Below, piece by piece: positions 22,477 to 32,257 of a stretch of DNA of 64,000 nucleotides. The position numbers and the translations under genes are program-made. Positions within the stretch are counted from its first letter, which is position 1. Every line of letters begins with the position of its first letter. Source of the stretch: BQOK01 sp048388525 (GTDB taxonomy: Bacteria > Bacillota > Clostridia > Oscillospirales > Ruminococcaceae); assembly GCF_048388525.1 (NCBI RefSeq), contig NZ_DBGCTQ010000092.1:5509-69508 (forward strand), read 5' to 3'. Below the pieces are notes generated by a model. The model saw nothing but the letters and a program-made list of their open reading frames with translations, had not been told where the DNA came from and ran no database searches.

Positions 22477-23235
22477 ATGCTGCAGGTACAGAACGTCGAG
22501 AAATACTACGGAAACAGAAATAACGTGACAAAAGCGCTGGATCGGATCAGCTTTGAGGTGCAGGACGGGGAGTTTATCGCCATTATGGGCGCCTCGGGCA
22601 GCGGCAAGACCACGCTGCTGAACTGCATTTCCACCATCGACTCGCCCAGCGCAGGGAATATTTTGCTGAACGGCGAAAACATTGCCGAACTGCCCCCCAA
22701 GGAGCTGGCGCGTTTTCGCCGTGAGAAGCTGGGGTTTGTGTTTCAGGATTTCAATTTGCTGGACACCCTGACCCTGGAAGAAAACATCGGCCTTGCGCTC
22801 ACCATCAACCACGCCGACCCCGGCACGGTGCAGAGCAGGGTGCGGAAGGTGGCAGGGCAGCTGGGCATCGGGGAAGTGCTGGAAAAGTTCCCCTACCAGG
22901 TCTCGGGCGGCCAAAAGCAGCGGGCGGCCTGCGCCCGGGCGATGGTGGCCGGCCAGTCGATGATTTTGGCGGATGAGCCCACCGGGGCGCTGGACTCGAA
23001 GGCGTCGAAAAACCTGCTGGAGATCATGACAAGCATGAACCGGGAGATGGGCGCCACCATTTTGATGGTGACCCACGACGCCTACAGTGCCAGCTATGCC
23101 TCCCGGGTGCTGTTTCTCAAGGACGGGCGTTTGTTCAACGAGCTGATCCGCGGGGAGCGCACGCGGCCTGTGATCTACCACGAGATCCTGGACGTGCTGG
23201 CGCTGTTGGGGGGTGACGTGAGTGACGTTATCTGA
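22477..23235 (+). CDS. ABC transporter ATPase (BceA/MacB-type)
   Basis: A 252-residue nucleotide-binding subunit. ATG 22477 follows AAAGGAGG by seven bases. Motifs: Walker A GASGSGKTTL, Q-loop LGFVFQDFNLLDTLTLEENI, signature VSGGQKQRAACARAM, Walker B MILADEPTGALDSKAS and the H-loop VTHDAYSASYASRVLFLKDG. The family exports or flips antimicrobial peptides or lipids and also signals to its kinase. The stop overlaps the permease start by 14 bases. Confidence 0.93.
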   Translation: MLQVQNVEKYYGNRNNVTKALDRISFEVQDGEFIAIMGASGSGKTTLLNCISTIDSPSAGNILLNGENIAELPPKELARFRREKLGFVFQDFNLLDTLTLEENIGLALTINHADPGTVQSRVRKVAGQLGIGEVLEKFPYQVSGGQKQRAACARAMVAGQSMILADEPTGALDSKASKNLLEIMTSMNREMGATILMVTHDAYSASYASRVLFLKDGRLFNELIRGERTRPVIYHEILDVLALLGGDVSDVI

Positions 23236-25171
23236 GCTTTCCATGCGCAACGCCCGGCGCCAGGCGCGGGATTATCTGGTCTACTTTGTGACCATTGTGA
23301 TGGCGGCGGCGCTGATGTATGCCTTCAACGGCCTGGTCTTCTCGCAGGAGATCCGCGAGCTGTCCACCCTGATGGAAAGCCTGCCGCTGGTGATCGTGCT
23401 GGCCAGCGCGGTGGTGGTGTGCATCATCGGCTGGCTGGTGCACTACACCACCGGCTTTATGCTGGCGCGGCGCAGCCGGGAACTGGGCACTTATGTGCTG
23501 ATCGGCCTGGAAAACGGGCAGGTGGCCCGGCTTTTCTTTCTGGAGAACCTGGCCGTGGGCGGGGTCGCCCTGGTGCTGGGAACGCTGCTGGGCAACCTGA
23601 TCTTCCAGGCGCTGCGGGCCGTGCTGCTGGCCTTGTTCCACACGCCCTATACCTTCCGCTTCGCTTTTTCGCTGCCGGCGGTGGGGCTGACATTGCTGTA
23701 TTTTGCGCTGATCTATCTGTTTGCGCTGTTGAAAAGCCGCGGCCGGATCCGCAAAATGAAGATCTGCGAGCTTTTGCAGTACGACCGGAAGAACGAGCGG
23801 GAGATACTGACCAAAAGCCGCAGCCGCAAAAAGATCTTTACCGGCTCCATCGTGTGCGGCGTGGCGGGCACCGCGCTGCTGCTCTTGCGCAGCCTGCCCA
23901 CGGGCATCCTGGGCGCGGCGCTCATCATTGTGTTCCTGTTCGGCTTTTTCATCAGCTTTTCCTCCGGGGTGCCCGCCTACTTTGAAAAGCGGGCGGAAAA
24001 AAAGTATGCGGGGAACACCCTGCTGATCTTCCGCACCCTCTCGGCAAAGCTGGCCACCATGGGGGTGGTGATGGCCACCATCGCCCTGCTGTTCACGGCC
24101 ACGCTTTTGAGCGAGGGCACGGGGCTGCTGTTCCACACCATGTTCCAGAGCAGGAATGAGCAGACCACCTGTTATGACCTGTTCATCGGCTCCACCGCCG
24201 ACGAGGAGGGGTATTTTGACGAGTATCTGGCTTGCATCGACGAAAACGTTCCGGTGCGCGAAGCCAGGCTCTACCAGGTCTACCAGGGGGAAAACCTGCA
24301 GGTGGCCGATTTTGTTGCCGCGAACGCCGAGTACTGGAGCGATTTTGAATACGATACCCTGATGAAAGCCAGCGATTACGCGGCCCTGCGGGCCATGCTG
24401 GGCTACCCGGAAGTGCCCGCGCCGGGCCCCGGGCAGTACCGAATCCACTGCATGGCATACCTGGAAAAGCTGCTGCAGGGCTACGCCGAACCCGTGCAGG
24501 TGGGAGGCCGGACCCTCGCGCCGGCGGGCGTGTGCACCGAGAATTTTACCCAATCCCTTTGGGACGGCAACGGCCGTGGGTTCATCCTGGTGGTGCCGGA
24601 CGAGGTGGCTGAGAGCCGGCCCGTGAGCCACAGGATCTATGCCGCCATGACCGCGGAGCCCGTGGCGCGGGAGGCCTACGACGGGCTGCGCGCCATCCGG
24701 GACGAAAGGGACAAGTCGATCGACGGCTACGACACGATCTTTACCAAGGCCGCCGTTGAGGCCGAGAACGCCTCCCAGTACGCCATACTGGTATTCCCGC
24801 TGTTTTATCTGGCGCTGGTGCTCACCATGGTGGCCGCCACCATTCTGACCATCCAGCAGCTCAGCGAGAGCGGGCGCTACCGCCGCCAGTTCGAGCTTTT
24901 GCAAAAGCTGGGCACGGACCGGTGCGAGATGAAGCGGACGCTGCGCCGGCAGTTCGCGATCTTTTACACCATGCCCTCCCTGCCCCCGGTGCTCATCACC
25001 ATTCCCTTCATCCTGGCGCTGGGAAGCGCGTTTGACCCGGGCACGCTGGCCGGCCCGTGGCACCTTTTGGCCGTGCTGGGAACGACCCTTGGGCTGTTCT
25101 TTTTTATCTATCTGGTATATATCCTGATGGCGTATATTACCCTGCAGCGCAATGTACTGCCTGAAGAATAA
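23222..25171 (+). CDS. FtsX-type ABC permease (BceB/VexB-like)
   Basis: A 649-residue permease with about ten transmembrane helices and a large extracellular domain of roughly 200 residues (about 310-520), as expected for Bce-type permeases. It begins with MTLSELSMRNARRQARDYLV and YFVTIVMAAALMYAFNGLVF. The FtsX-type segments include SRELGTYVLIGLENGQVARLF early and FELLQKLGTDRCEMKRTLRR late. The start is GTG 23222 inside the ATPase gene. With the ATPase it should form the detoxification and sensing complex read by the neighbouring two-component system; the peptide recognised is unknown. Confidence 0.9.
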   Translation: MTLSELSMRNARRQARDYLVYFVTIVMAAALMYAFNGLVFSQEIRELSTLMESLPLVIVLASAVVVCIIGWLVHYTTGFMLARRSRELGTYVLIGLENGQVARLFFLENLAVGGVALVLGTLLGNLIFQALRAVLLALFHTPYTFRFAFSLPAVGLTLLYFALIYLFALLKSRGRIRKMKICELLQYDRKNEREILTKSRSRKKIFTGSIVCGVAGTALLLLRSLPTGILGAALIIVFLFGFFISFSSGVPAYFEKRAEKKYAGNTLLIFRTLSAKLATMGVVMATIALLFTATLLSEGTGLLFHTMFQSRNEQTTCYDLFIGSTADEEGYFDEYLACIDENVPVREARLYQVYQGENLQVADFVAANAEYWSDFEYDTLMKASDYAALRAMLGYPEVPAPGPGQYRIHCMAYLEKLLQGYAEPVQVGGRTLAPAGVCTENFTQSLWDGNGRGFILVVPDEVAESRPVSHRIYAAMTAEPVAREAYDGLRAIRDERDKSIDGYDTIFTKAAVEAENASQYAILVFPLFYLALVLTMVAATILTIQQLSESGRYRRQFELLQKLGTDRCEMKRTLRRQFAIFYTMPSLPPVLITIPFILALGSAFDPGTLAGPWHLLAVLGTTLGLFFFIYLVYILMAYITLQRNVLPEE

Positions 25172-25200
25172 GAAAAAGGCGCGGAGAGACTGCACACACA

Positions 25201-25240
25201 AACGGAAGGCCGGCCCCTGAAAAGGGGCCGGCCTTCCGTT
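25201..25240. terminator. Bidirectional terminator between permease and YesN-like genes
   Basis: AACGGAAGGCCGGCCCC (25201-25217) pairs perfectly with 25224-25240 over TGAAAA. It lies between two convergent genes. Confidence 0.9.
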
Positions 25241-25270
25241 TGTGATAGAAAAAGCGGAGAGGGGAAGCGT

Positions 25271-26656
25271 TCAGGGCAGGTATTTGCCGGGGGTCACGCC
25301 CACTTCCTTTTTGAACTTTTTGATGAAGTAGAAATAATCGTTGAAGCCCACCGCTTCGCTGATCTCGGCAAGGCTGAGGGAGGTGGTCTTGAGTAGCTCT
25401 TTGGCCTTGTTGATGCGCAATTCGGTGACGTATTGGGTATAGGTGAGGCCGGTTTCGCCGCGGATGAGCTGGCTGACGTAAGAGGCGTTCAGATGAAAGT
25501 GTTCCGCGATTTTTTTCAGCGAGAGATCCTTCTCGTAATTTTCCTCGAGATACCGCAGGATGGGCAGAAAGCTGCCGGAGGCACCGGAGGGGGCCGGTTC
25601 CGCGCGGGGCAGCGCCGCGGGGGAGATCTCGGCCGCAAGACTTTGCAGCAGGCAGGAGAGGTTTTCGTGGTCGGCCGCCAGCTGTTCAAAGCCGTAGAGC
25701 ATGCGCTCGCCGTGCTCGGCCGCGCCGCCGAAGGCGGGGCAGGCGGCCACCCGGTTGCAGAAAACGAACGCAGACTGGATGTTGAAAATCAGGCTGCAAT
25801 CGGCATGGGCAAGCTCTTCCAGCAGGGCTTTGAGCTGCCCCGGGTGCTGGGAAGCGCTTTCAAGCCGGGCAAAAGCCTCGGCCGCCAGGGGGCCGGCGAC
25901 CAGGGCGCCGCACAGAGTGGGGCGCCCGCTGACAAAAAACTGAAAGGCCATGGCCAGCGCATTTTCCACCGCGCCGTTCAGGCGCTCAAACCCGCAGGGC
26001 TCCGGAAGCATGCCGATCCCGCCGCGCCCCTCGGCATAGGCGATGATGCGCTCGGCGGCTGCCTGGTCGAAGGGGCGGGAGGAAAAATAGAGGTACTTGT
26101 GCTTGCCGAGCTTGTAGCTCAGCTGGGCGGCAAGCGGTTTTTCGATGTTGTGCACCCCCACCGAGGCGGCCACATGGATCCCGGCAGAGCAGAGCCCCAG
26201 CTCACGGAACGCGGCGCGGATCTCGTGCGGGGCACCGTCCTCGATCAGGTCCAGCAGCGCGTCGCCGTCCGAAGCTTTGCTTTGCAGCGCGCTGCGCACC
26301 GCGGCACGCAAAAGGCCGATCAGGTCGCCGGTGTCGATGGGCTTTAAACAGTAGCCCAGCACCTGGAGCTCAATGGCCTTTTTGGCATAGGCGAAATCCT
26401 GGTAGCCGCTGAGAATGATAAGCTGGGTGCGGGGGTTTTGTTCGCGCAGCTTTTGGCAGAGGGCCAGGCCGTCCATGCCGGGCATGCGGATATCGGTGAT
26501 GACCACGTCCACCGGAAGGCGGCGGGCAAGGCTGAGGGCCTCGGCCCCGGTTTGAGCGGTGCCCGCAATCTCGAGCCCCAGCTGCAGCCAGGGAATCGCC
26601 GTTTGCAGGTGGCGCAGCACCTTGGCCTCGTCGTCGGCAAGCAATACTTTCAGCAT
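25271..26656 (-). CDS. YesN-type response regulator (receiver plus AraC HTH)
   Basis: A 461-residue regulator. Residues 1-120 form a receiver domain with phosphoacceptor Asp55 in VVITDIRMPG and the Lys motif in GYCLKPID. The middle 240 residues are a variable linker. The last 100 residues are a double AraC-type HTH: LRYLEENYEKDLSLKKIAEH, FHLNASYVSQLIRGETGLTY, INKAKELLKTTSLSLAEISE, AVGFNDYFYFIKKFKKEVG. It is co-translated with the kinase gene (7-base overlap). The pair lies divergent from the Lpl-type permeases at 28675 and probably activates them in response to an external sugar. Confidence 0.92.
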   Translation of the reverse strand: MLKVLLADDEAKVLRHLQTAIPWLQLGLEIAGTAQTGAEALSLARRLPVDVVITDIRMPGMDGLALCQKLREQNPRTQLIILSGYQDFAYAKKAIELQVLGYCLKPIDTGDLIGLLRAAVRSALQSKASDGDALLDLIEDGAPHEIRAAFRELGLCSAGIHVAASVGVHNIEKPLAAQLSYKLGKHKYLYFSSRPFDQAAAERIIAYAEGRGGIGMLPEPCGFERLNGAVENALAMAFQFFVSGRPTLCGALVAGPLAAEAFARLESASQHPGQLKALLEELAHADCSLIFNIQSAFVFCNRVAACPAFGGAAEHGERMLYGFEQLAADHENLSCLLQSLAAEISPAALPRAEPAPSGASGSFLPILRYLEENYEKDLSLKKIAEHFHLNASYVSQLIRGETGLTYTQYVTELRINKAKELLKTTSLSLAEISEAVGFNDYFYFIKKFKKEVGVTPGKYLP

Positions 26657-28437
26657 GGTGGTTCCTCCTTTTCCGGCAGGGCCGCGGGCAGGGTGAGGAT
26701 CTGCCGCGTACCCCCGCCCGGTCCGCTCTCGATCTGCAGCCCGTAGCCCGCGCCATAGCGAAGCCGAACCCGGCAGGCCACGTTCAAAAGGCCGATGTGA
26801 TCGCCCTGGGCGCCGGCGGGCGGGCTTTGCAGGAGCGCCTGCAGCCGGGCCAGCTCGGCCGGGGGGATGCCCACGCCGTCGTCGTATACGCTTACCACCA
26901 GGGCGGCCCCCTGGATGCGGGCGCCGATGTACAGGGTGCCGGCACCGGCTTTTGGCTCGATGCCGTGGCGGACTGCATTTTCCACAAGCGGCTGCACCAA
27001 CAGCTTCATGACCGGCACGGCCAGGGCGTTTTCACGGGCGCTGCAGATCACGTTCAGCCGGTCGGCAAAGCGCAGCTGCTGCACCGTGAGGTAGGCTTTT
27101 ACCGTTTCCAGTTCCTGGCCCAGCGGCACAATGGCGCCGCCCTTTACGTTGTACCGGAACAGCTTGCCCAGGGCGTTCACCGCGTCGCTGATCTCGCCGA
27201 CGCCCCGCTCGGCGGCCAGGGCGTTGATGGATTCCAGTGCGTTGTACAAAAAGTGGGGGTTGATCTGGCTGCGCAGAAAATCCAGTTCGGCCTGCTTTTT
27301 GCCCAGCTCGGTTTCGTACAGGGTCACGGTGGTTTCGTGCAGCTCCTGGGAAAGCTGGGCCTGGCGCTGGAGCAGCTCGTAAAACGAGCGGTTGAGGTTC
27401 TGCACTTCCTCGCAGCCCTGCAGCGCAAGCGCCTGTTTGGGGGCGGCGGGGGGGCTGTTACGGATGCGCACGATGTAATCGGCCAGCTTTTGAAGCGGGG
27501 TGACCATGCTTTTGAGCAGAAAGCGCATGAGCAGCGCCAGCAAAAGGAACACCGCGGCGGAGATGGCAAGAAACACGGTGATGGCCCGGTTCACATCGCG
27601 GGTGAGCAGGGCCTGGTCCAGCGCGCTGATGATGTACAGGTCGGTGCCCTCGATGCGGGTGGTGTATACGTCGTAGCCCTGGAGCTTTTGCAGGTAGGCG
27701 CCGCCTGCGGCGGGGCCGCCGTCATGCCATTGGGACAGGATCTCCCGGCACTGGGCCTGCGGGCAGTTGAAGGAAAAGGAAGCGCCGCTGGCGCTTTTCA
27801 GGATAAAGTATGTGCCCAGCGTTTCATCTGTGGGCAGGGTGACCGGGGATTTGCGCAGGTCCAGCGAAAGAAAGATTGTGCCCAGAAAGCGCCCGTAGGA
27901 GCGGTTGTTGTGCATGCCGTACATGTTGCGGGCAAAGACCAGGCGCACCTCGTCGTTTCTTTTCAGCGAGGTAAGGGGCGAGGGCTGCAGCCCGAAGCAG
28001 CGGGTGTCGTAGGTGTTTTCCATCTGGGCGCAGAAACCGCGCAGGGTGGCGGGGTCAAAGTAGTTGGACCAGCTGATCTCGGGCGAGACGAGGGCGATGT
28101 CGGCAATGTCCTCGTTCATGATGGAATAGGAGGAAAACTGAACCAGCAGGGAGTTGATGTATTCGGGCGTGTTCTCGGAATAGGGCGAGAGCAGCAGCCG
28201 CTCGATGTTGGGATCGAACATGAGATTTACAAAAATAGAGTCGGCCCGGCGCAGGATGTACTGGATCTCGGACTCAAAGCGGCCTGCGGTGTCCTGCGCG
28301 TAGGCGGCGGCGCTTTTGGTCATGAGCCGGTAGATGAAGCCGTAGCAGATCACCGCGAGCACCAGGGTAAGGGTGAGCAGGCAATACAGCACCAGCTTGA
28401 ACTGCTTGAGGATGGATTGCTGAAAGATTTTTTTCAT
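26650..28437 (-). CDS. YesM-type sensor histidine kinase
   Basis: A 595-residue membrane kinase, partner of the YesN-like regulator. ATG 28437 follows AAAGGGG by eight bases; the frame stays open far upstream without meaning. Helix 1 is at 16-36, an extracellular Cache-like sensor covers 40-280, and helix 2 is at 285-308, followed by a HAMP-like linker. The His-kinase box SQINPHFLYNALESINALAA has phosphorylated His395. The HATPase domain includes VQPLVENAVRHGIEPKAGAG and DDGVGIPPAELARL. Kinases of this type commonly sense oligosaccharides or polysaccharide fragments. Confidence 0.92.
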   Translation of the reverse strand: MKKIFQQSILKQFKLVLYCLLTLTLVLAVICYGFIYRLMTKSAAAYAQDTAGRFESEIQYILRRADSIFVNLMFDPNIERLLLSPYSENTPEYINSLLVQFSSYSIMNEDIADIALVSPEISWSNYFDPATLRGFCAQMENTYDTRCFGLQPSPLTSLKRNDEVRLVFARNMYGMHNNRSYGRFLGTIFLSLDLRKSPVTLPTDETLGTYFILKSASGASFSFNCPQAQCREILSQWHDGGPAAGGAYLQKLQGYDVYTTRIEGTDLYIISALDQALLTRDVNRAITVFLAISAAVFLLLALLMRFLLKSMVTPLQKLADYIVRIRNSPPAAPKQALALQGCEEVQNLNRSFYELLQRQAQLSQELHETTVTLYETELGKKQAELDFLRSQINPHFLYNALESINALAAERGVGEISDAVNALGKLFRYNVKGGAIVPLGQELETVKAYLTVQQLRFADRLNVICSARENALAVPVMKLLVQPLVENAVRHGIEPKAGAGTLYIGARIQGAALVVSVYDDGVGIPPAELARLQALLQSPPAGAQGDHIGLLNVACRVRLRYGAGYGLQIESGPGGGTRQILTLPAALPEKEEPPC

Positions 28438-28674
28438 GGGCACACCCCTTTCGCTCTGGTAAAAAGTATAACACAGGACTGAGGCCGGGAATATGGAAAA
28501 AGCCGGTCCGCCACCTAAAAATTCTCCATAAATGCAGGAGAAATATAAGTTTTGAACATAAATTGTGCTCAAAATGAAAAATAAACAGGGAAAAGTGTTT
28601 GGTTTCGTCCATACCAATTCTGCGGCCGGGCAGGTATACTGCAATTGTGAGAACAACGAAAGGGCCGGGTCGCA

Positions 28675-29616
28675 ATGAGAGAACAGACACTGGAAAGAAA
28701 GCTGCGCCGCGCACAGCTGTGGAAGCGGATCAAAAACGATCGACTGCTGTATTTGATGCTGATCCCCATACTGGCGTGGTACCTGATCTTTTGTTATCTG
28801 CCCATGGGGGGCATTACCCTGGCGTTCCGCAACTACCGCTACGACACCGGCCTGTGGCACAGCCCCTGGGTGGGCTTTGACCATTTTAAAACCATGTTCG
28901 GCGACGCGGAGTTCTGGCAGGCCTTCAAGAATACCATTGTTTTCAGCCTAGGCAAGCTGGCGTTCCACTTTCCGGTGCCCATTATTGTGGCGATTTTGCT
29001 GAACGAGATCCGCCACCCGCGGGTGAAGAGGTTTTTTCAGACGGTGTTTACCTTTCCGCACTTTATCTCCTGGGTAGTGCTGTCCGGCATTTTAATCAAC
29101 ATGTTTGCCAGCAACGGCATTGTGAACCAGCTTTTGGGCACGCTGGGGCTGGAGCAGGTGGCGCCGCTGATGAGCCTGAGCTCCTTCCGGCCGTTCATCT
29201 GGGTGTCGAATATCTGGAAGGAGTTCGGCTGGGACTCGATCATCTACATGGCGGCGCTCACCGGCATTGACCCCCAGCTTTACGAGGCGGCGGGCATCGA
29301 CGGCGCGAACCGGCTGCAAAAAATGCTGCACATCACCTGGCCGGGCATCCGCAGCACCGTGTGCATCATGCTGATCCTGCAGGTCGGCGGCATTATGAGC
29401 GGGGCCTCGTTTGACCAGGTGTTCAACCTTTACAGCGCGCCGGTATACCCGGTGGCCGACACCATCGACACCTTTGTGTACCGCAAGTCGTTTATGCTGG
29501 GTACAAACTTTGGCTACACCACCGCGGTGGGGCTGCTGAAGTCGGTGATCGGGGTGGGCATGATCTGGGGCGCCAACAAAATCACCACCAAAATGGGCGA
29601 GGACGGGTTGTTCTGA
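28675..29616 (+). CDS. ABC transporter permease (LplB/YteP-like)
   Basis: A 313-residue six-helix permease of the CUT1-related Lpl/Ytc group, which imports polysaccharide-derived oligosaccharides. The N-terminus is basic and then reads LLYLMLIPILAWYLIFCYLP and MGGITLAFRNYRYDTG. The EAA loop is LYEAAGIDGANRLQKMLHIT, and the C-terminal helix carries VGLLKSVIGVGMIWGANKI. It is divergent from the YesMN pair and starts a run of transporter and catabolic genes. A TATACT hexamer at 28635-28640 may be its -10 element. Confidence 0.92.
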   Translation: MREQTLERKLRRAQLWKRIKNDRLLYLMLIPILAWYLIFCYLPMGGITLAFRNYRYDTGLWHSPWVGFDHFKTMFGDAEFWQAFKNTIVFSLGKLAFHFPVPIIVAILLNEIRHPRVKRFFQTVFTFPHFISWVVLSGILINMFASNGIVNQLLGTLGLEQVAPLMSLSSFRPFIWVSNIWKEFGWDSIIYMAALTGIDPQLYEAAGIDGANRLQKMLHITWPGIRSTVCIMLILQVGGIMSGASFDQVFNLYSAPVYPVADTIDTFVYRKSFMLGTNFGYTTAVGLLKSVIGVGMIWGANKITTKMGEDGLF

Positions 29617-29635
29617 AAGGAGGCCGCAAAGATCC

Positions 29636-30514
29636 ATGATAAAAAAGAAGAAAAAGCTTTCGGCCTTTGAGGTCGTGTTATACGCGGTGTTTGGGGTGCT
29701 GGCCCTTGTGACCCTGTACCCGTTTTACAACGTGCTGATCGTGTCGCTTTCCAACACGGTAACCAGCGCCCGGTATTCCCCCTACTTATACCCCCATGTG
29801 CTCGACTTTACCGGCTACAAGGCCATTGTGAAAGACATGTACTTTTTCAAATCGCTGGGCACCACCGTGTTCGTGACCGTTGTGGGCGTTGCGCTGAACA
29901 TGACCTTTTCGGTGGTGGCCGCCTATGTGCTGAGCAAAAAGCGGCTGGCGGGGCGAAACTTCTTTTTAAGCATGATCCTGTTTACCATGCTGTTCTCGGG
30001 CGGGCTGATCCCCACCTACCTGGTGGTGTGCCAGCTGCATCTGGACAACACGGTGTGGTGCATGATCCTGCCCACCATGATCAGCACCTATTACCTGATT
30101 ATTATGAAAAACTACTTCGCAAGCCTGCCCCCCAGCCTGGAGGAGGCGGCCCGCATTGACGGGGCCAACGAATTCACGGTGCTGGCGCGCATTTATGTGC
30201 CCATTTCGAAGCCTTTCATGGCCACCTTTGCGCTGTTTTACGCGGTGGAGCGGTGGAACGGCTGGTGGGAGGCCTTCCTTTACATCAACGACAAGAACAT
30301 CAAGCCCCTGCAAATTTATCTGCGGGATGTGCTGGTGAGCTTTAATACCCAGCTGGGCAGCCAGGCGCAGTCCATGCTGAGCGGCACCAAAGTGTTCGTG
30401 CAGTCGGTGCAGATGGCAGCCATTATTGTGACCATGGTGCCCATCATCTGCGTGTACCCCTTCCTGCAGAAATATTTTGTAAAAGGGGTAATGATCGGCT
30501 CGGTGAAGGAGTAA
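29636..30514 (+). CDS. ABC transporter permease (LplC/YtcP-like)
   Basis: A 292-residue permease, second channel subunit of the importer. It starts MIKKKKKLSAFEVVLYAVFG, followed by a hydrophobic helix and YPFYNVLIVSLSNTVTSARY, typical of YtcP-type proteins. The EAA loop is LEEAARIDGANEFTVLARIY, followed by VPISKPFMATFALFYAVERW. It ends QKYFVKGVMIGSVKE, the classic YtcP ending. AAAGGAGG precedes the start by about 10 bases, and the gap to the upstream permease gene is 19 bases. Confidence 0.92.
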   Translation: MIKKKKKLSAFEVVLYAVFGVLALVTLYPFYNVLIVSLSNTVTSARYSPYLYPHVLDFTGYKAIVKDMYFFKSLGTTVFVTVVGVALNMTFSVVAAYVLSKKRLAGRNFFLSMILFTMLFSGGLIPTYLVVCQLHLDNTVWCMILPTMISTYYLIIMKNYFASLPPSLEEAARIDGANEFTVLARIYVPISKPFMATFALFYAVERWNGWWEAFLYINDKNIKPLQIYLRDVLVSFNTQLGSQAQSMLSGTKVFVQSVQMAAIIVTMVPIICVYPFLQKYFVKGVMIGSVKE

Positions 30515-30569
30515 CGCCCGGTGCGGGCGGTTTTCAACGGCTTTCGCCGCGCACACCAGCGCGGTGGTG

Positions 30570-30578
30570 TGATATACT
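30570..30578 (+). promoter_or_regulatory. Extended -10 element before the lipoprotein gene
   Basis: TG-A-TATACT at 30570-30578, 25 bases upstream of the lipoprotein start, with no good -35 box. It could give the lipoprotein gene its own transcript. The same TGATATACT string precedes ruvX at 17423-17431. Confidence 0.5.
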
Positions 30579-30602
30579 GACCATAAGAAAAGGAGAAGAA
30601 CC

Positions 30603-32216
30603 ATGAAAAAAGCAAATCGTTTTCTTGCGCTTGGCCTGAGCGTAGCCATGGCTGCCGGGCTGCTGGCCGGCTGCGGCGGCGCCGGCCCGACCCCCGCAGG
30701 GTCTGCGGCAGACCCTGCTTCCGGCACAGATGCCGGAAGCAAAGCGCCTGTTGAGGTGTCCATCGCCATTTGGGGCGTGGAGGAAGCACTTTCCAACCCG
30801 GACGACCCCGTGCTCAAGCAGATCGAGGAGAAGACCGGCGTGAAGCTGGTGCCCCAGAACGTTACCTGGGACGACTCGGAACAAAAGATCCAGCTGTGGG
30901 CCACCAACGGCCAGCTGCCCGACATTTTTGCCGGCGACTTTGTGGCAAAATCCTTCTATGGCAACTGGATCGAGCAGGGCGTGATCCGCGCGCTGCCGGA
31001 GGATCTTTCGGCCTACCCCAACCTGGCCGAGCACATGCAGATGGAGCGCGCCCAGGCCGCCGCCCGTGACGGCAAGCTGTACATGATCCCCCGCACCACC
31101 TACGGCGACATCAGCTACAGCGTGCTGGACCGCAACGTGGTGTATCGCTGGGACCTGGCCCAGGCCGCCGGCGTGACCAAGGAGCCCGAGACCTATGAGG
31201 AGTTTGCCGACATGATCAAACGGATCGTGGCCGCCGACCCCGAGGGCAAGCACATTTCCGGCATGACCCAGGCACTGCCCGAACTGATCGGCGGGTTTGT
31301 GTATCCGTATGCCGGCATCATCGACAAAAAATGGGTGGCCGACGCGAGCGGCAAATTTGCCCCCAGCTATTTTGCAGACCGGGACGCTTTGGTGAGCGCC
31401 ATGCAGTTTGCCCGTGATATGTACACCGAGGGCGTGATCGAGAAAGACATCGCCCTGGCGAAGCTGGAAACCAGCAAGGAGAAGTACCTGCAGGGCCAAA
31501 GCGCCGCCATGGTGTTCGCCTGGTCCGGCCCCGCCGGCCTGGAGAGCAACATCGGCCGCGATTACGATGAGCTTTACGGCGCGGGCAGCTTTTTGGAAAA
31601 CAACCGCATTGCCAAGCTGTATCCCTCGGCCGACGGCAACCGCTACTACTTTGTGGACACCGAATCCTGGTCCGAGAGCTATATCTCCGCCAAGGTGGAC
31701 GACGAAAAGATGGCCGCAATCTGCCGTTTGTTCGACTACCTGTACTCCGAAGAGGGGAGCCGCCTTGTGTTCTGTGGCTTTGAGGGCGAGGACTACGATG
31801 TGAAGGACGGCAAGGTGGTCATGCGCGAGGGCGTGAACCCCACCGAGAAGTATACCTACTGCAACTCGAACTCCAACCTGACCAGCCTGGCCATGTGGAA
31901 CCCGGAATCCTGGGATACCAGCTTCCCCTCGGCCATTTCGCCCGCGTACCGCGCCCTGAACGAGGCGCGCCACGAAGACGCGGTGAAGAACGGCACCCTG
32001 CCCGCCTATTACGACGGCGTGCTGTTCCTTTCGACCCCTCTGAAGGACGCTTTTACCTACAGCACCAACGACGACCTGCTGCAGATCATGATGGGCACCG
32101 ACCCCGTGGAAAAGATGGTGGATGATCTGCTGGCCTCTTATGAGGGCAAGGGTCTGTCCGCCATGCTGGACGAGGTGAACGCCAAGGCCGCCGAGTTGGG
32201 GATCAAGGCGAAGTAA
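30603..32216 (+). CDS. Extracellular solute-binding lipoprotein (LplA-like)
   Basis: A 537-residue lipoprotein. The signal peptide ends in the lipobox LLAGC (Cys24), followed by a Gly/Ala/Pro/Ser linker. The mature domain is a large family 1 solute-binding protein of the LplA/YtcQ kind: VSIAIWGVEEALSNPDDPVL, KQIEEKTGVKLVPQNVTWDD, QLPDIFAGDF and a C-terminal region typical of DUF3502-type binding proteins. AGGAG lies eight bases before the ATG. It feeds the two upstream permeases. No ATPase gene is present, as is usual for this transporter type, which borrows a shared ATPase. Confidence 0.92.
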   Translation: MKKANRFLALGLSVAMAAGLLAGCGGAGPTPAGSAADPASGTDAGSKAPVEVSIAIWGVEEALSNPDDPVLKQIEEKTGVKLVPQNVTWDDSEQKIQLWATNGQLPDIFAGDFVAKSFYGNWIEQGVIRALPEDLSAYPNLAEHMQMERAQAAARDGKLYMIPRTTYGDISYSVLDRNVVYRWDLAQAAGVTKEPETYEEFADMIKRIVAADPEGKHISGMTQALPELIGGFVYPYAGIIDKKWVADASGKFAPSYFADRDALVSAMQFARDMYTEGVIEKDIALAKLETSKEKYLQGQSAAMVFAWSGPAGLESNIGRDYDELYGAGSFLENNRIAKLYPSADGNRYYFVDTESWSESYISAKVDDEKMAAICRLFDYLYSEEGSRLVFCGFEGEDYDVKDGKVVMREGVNPTEKYTYCNSNSNLTSLAMWNPESWDTSFPSAISPAYRALNEARHEDAVKNGTLPAYYDGVLFLSTPLKDAFTYSTNDDLLQIMMGTDPVEKMVDDLLASYEGKGLSAMLDEVNAKAAELGIKAK

Positions 32217-32257
32217 AAAGGATATCCTTTAAAAACCCGCCACTAAAAAAGAATGAG

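Noticed and set aside
23228..25201. A 657-codon minus-strand frame opposite the FtsX-type permease
   Set aside because: His/Gln-rich shadow frame with no family signature; the plus-strand permease is well supported.
30543..30566. CCGCGC/GCGCGG hairpin before the LplA-like gene as a terminator
   Set aside because: Short six-pair stem without T run; it overlaps the promoter region and is not convincing.
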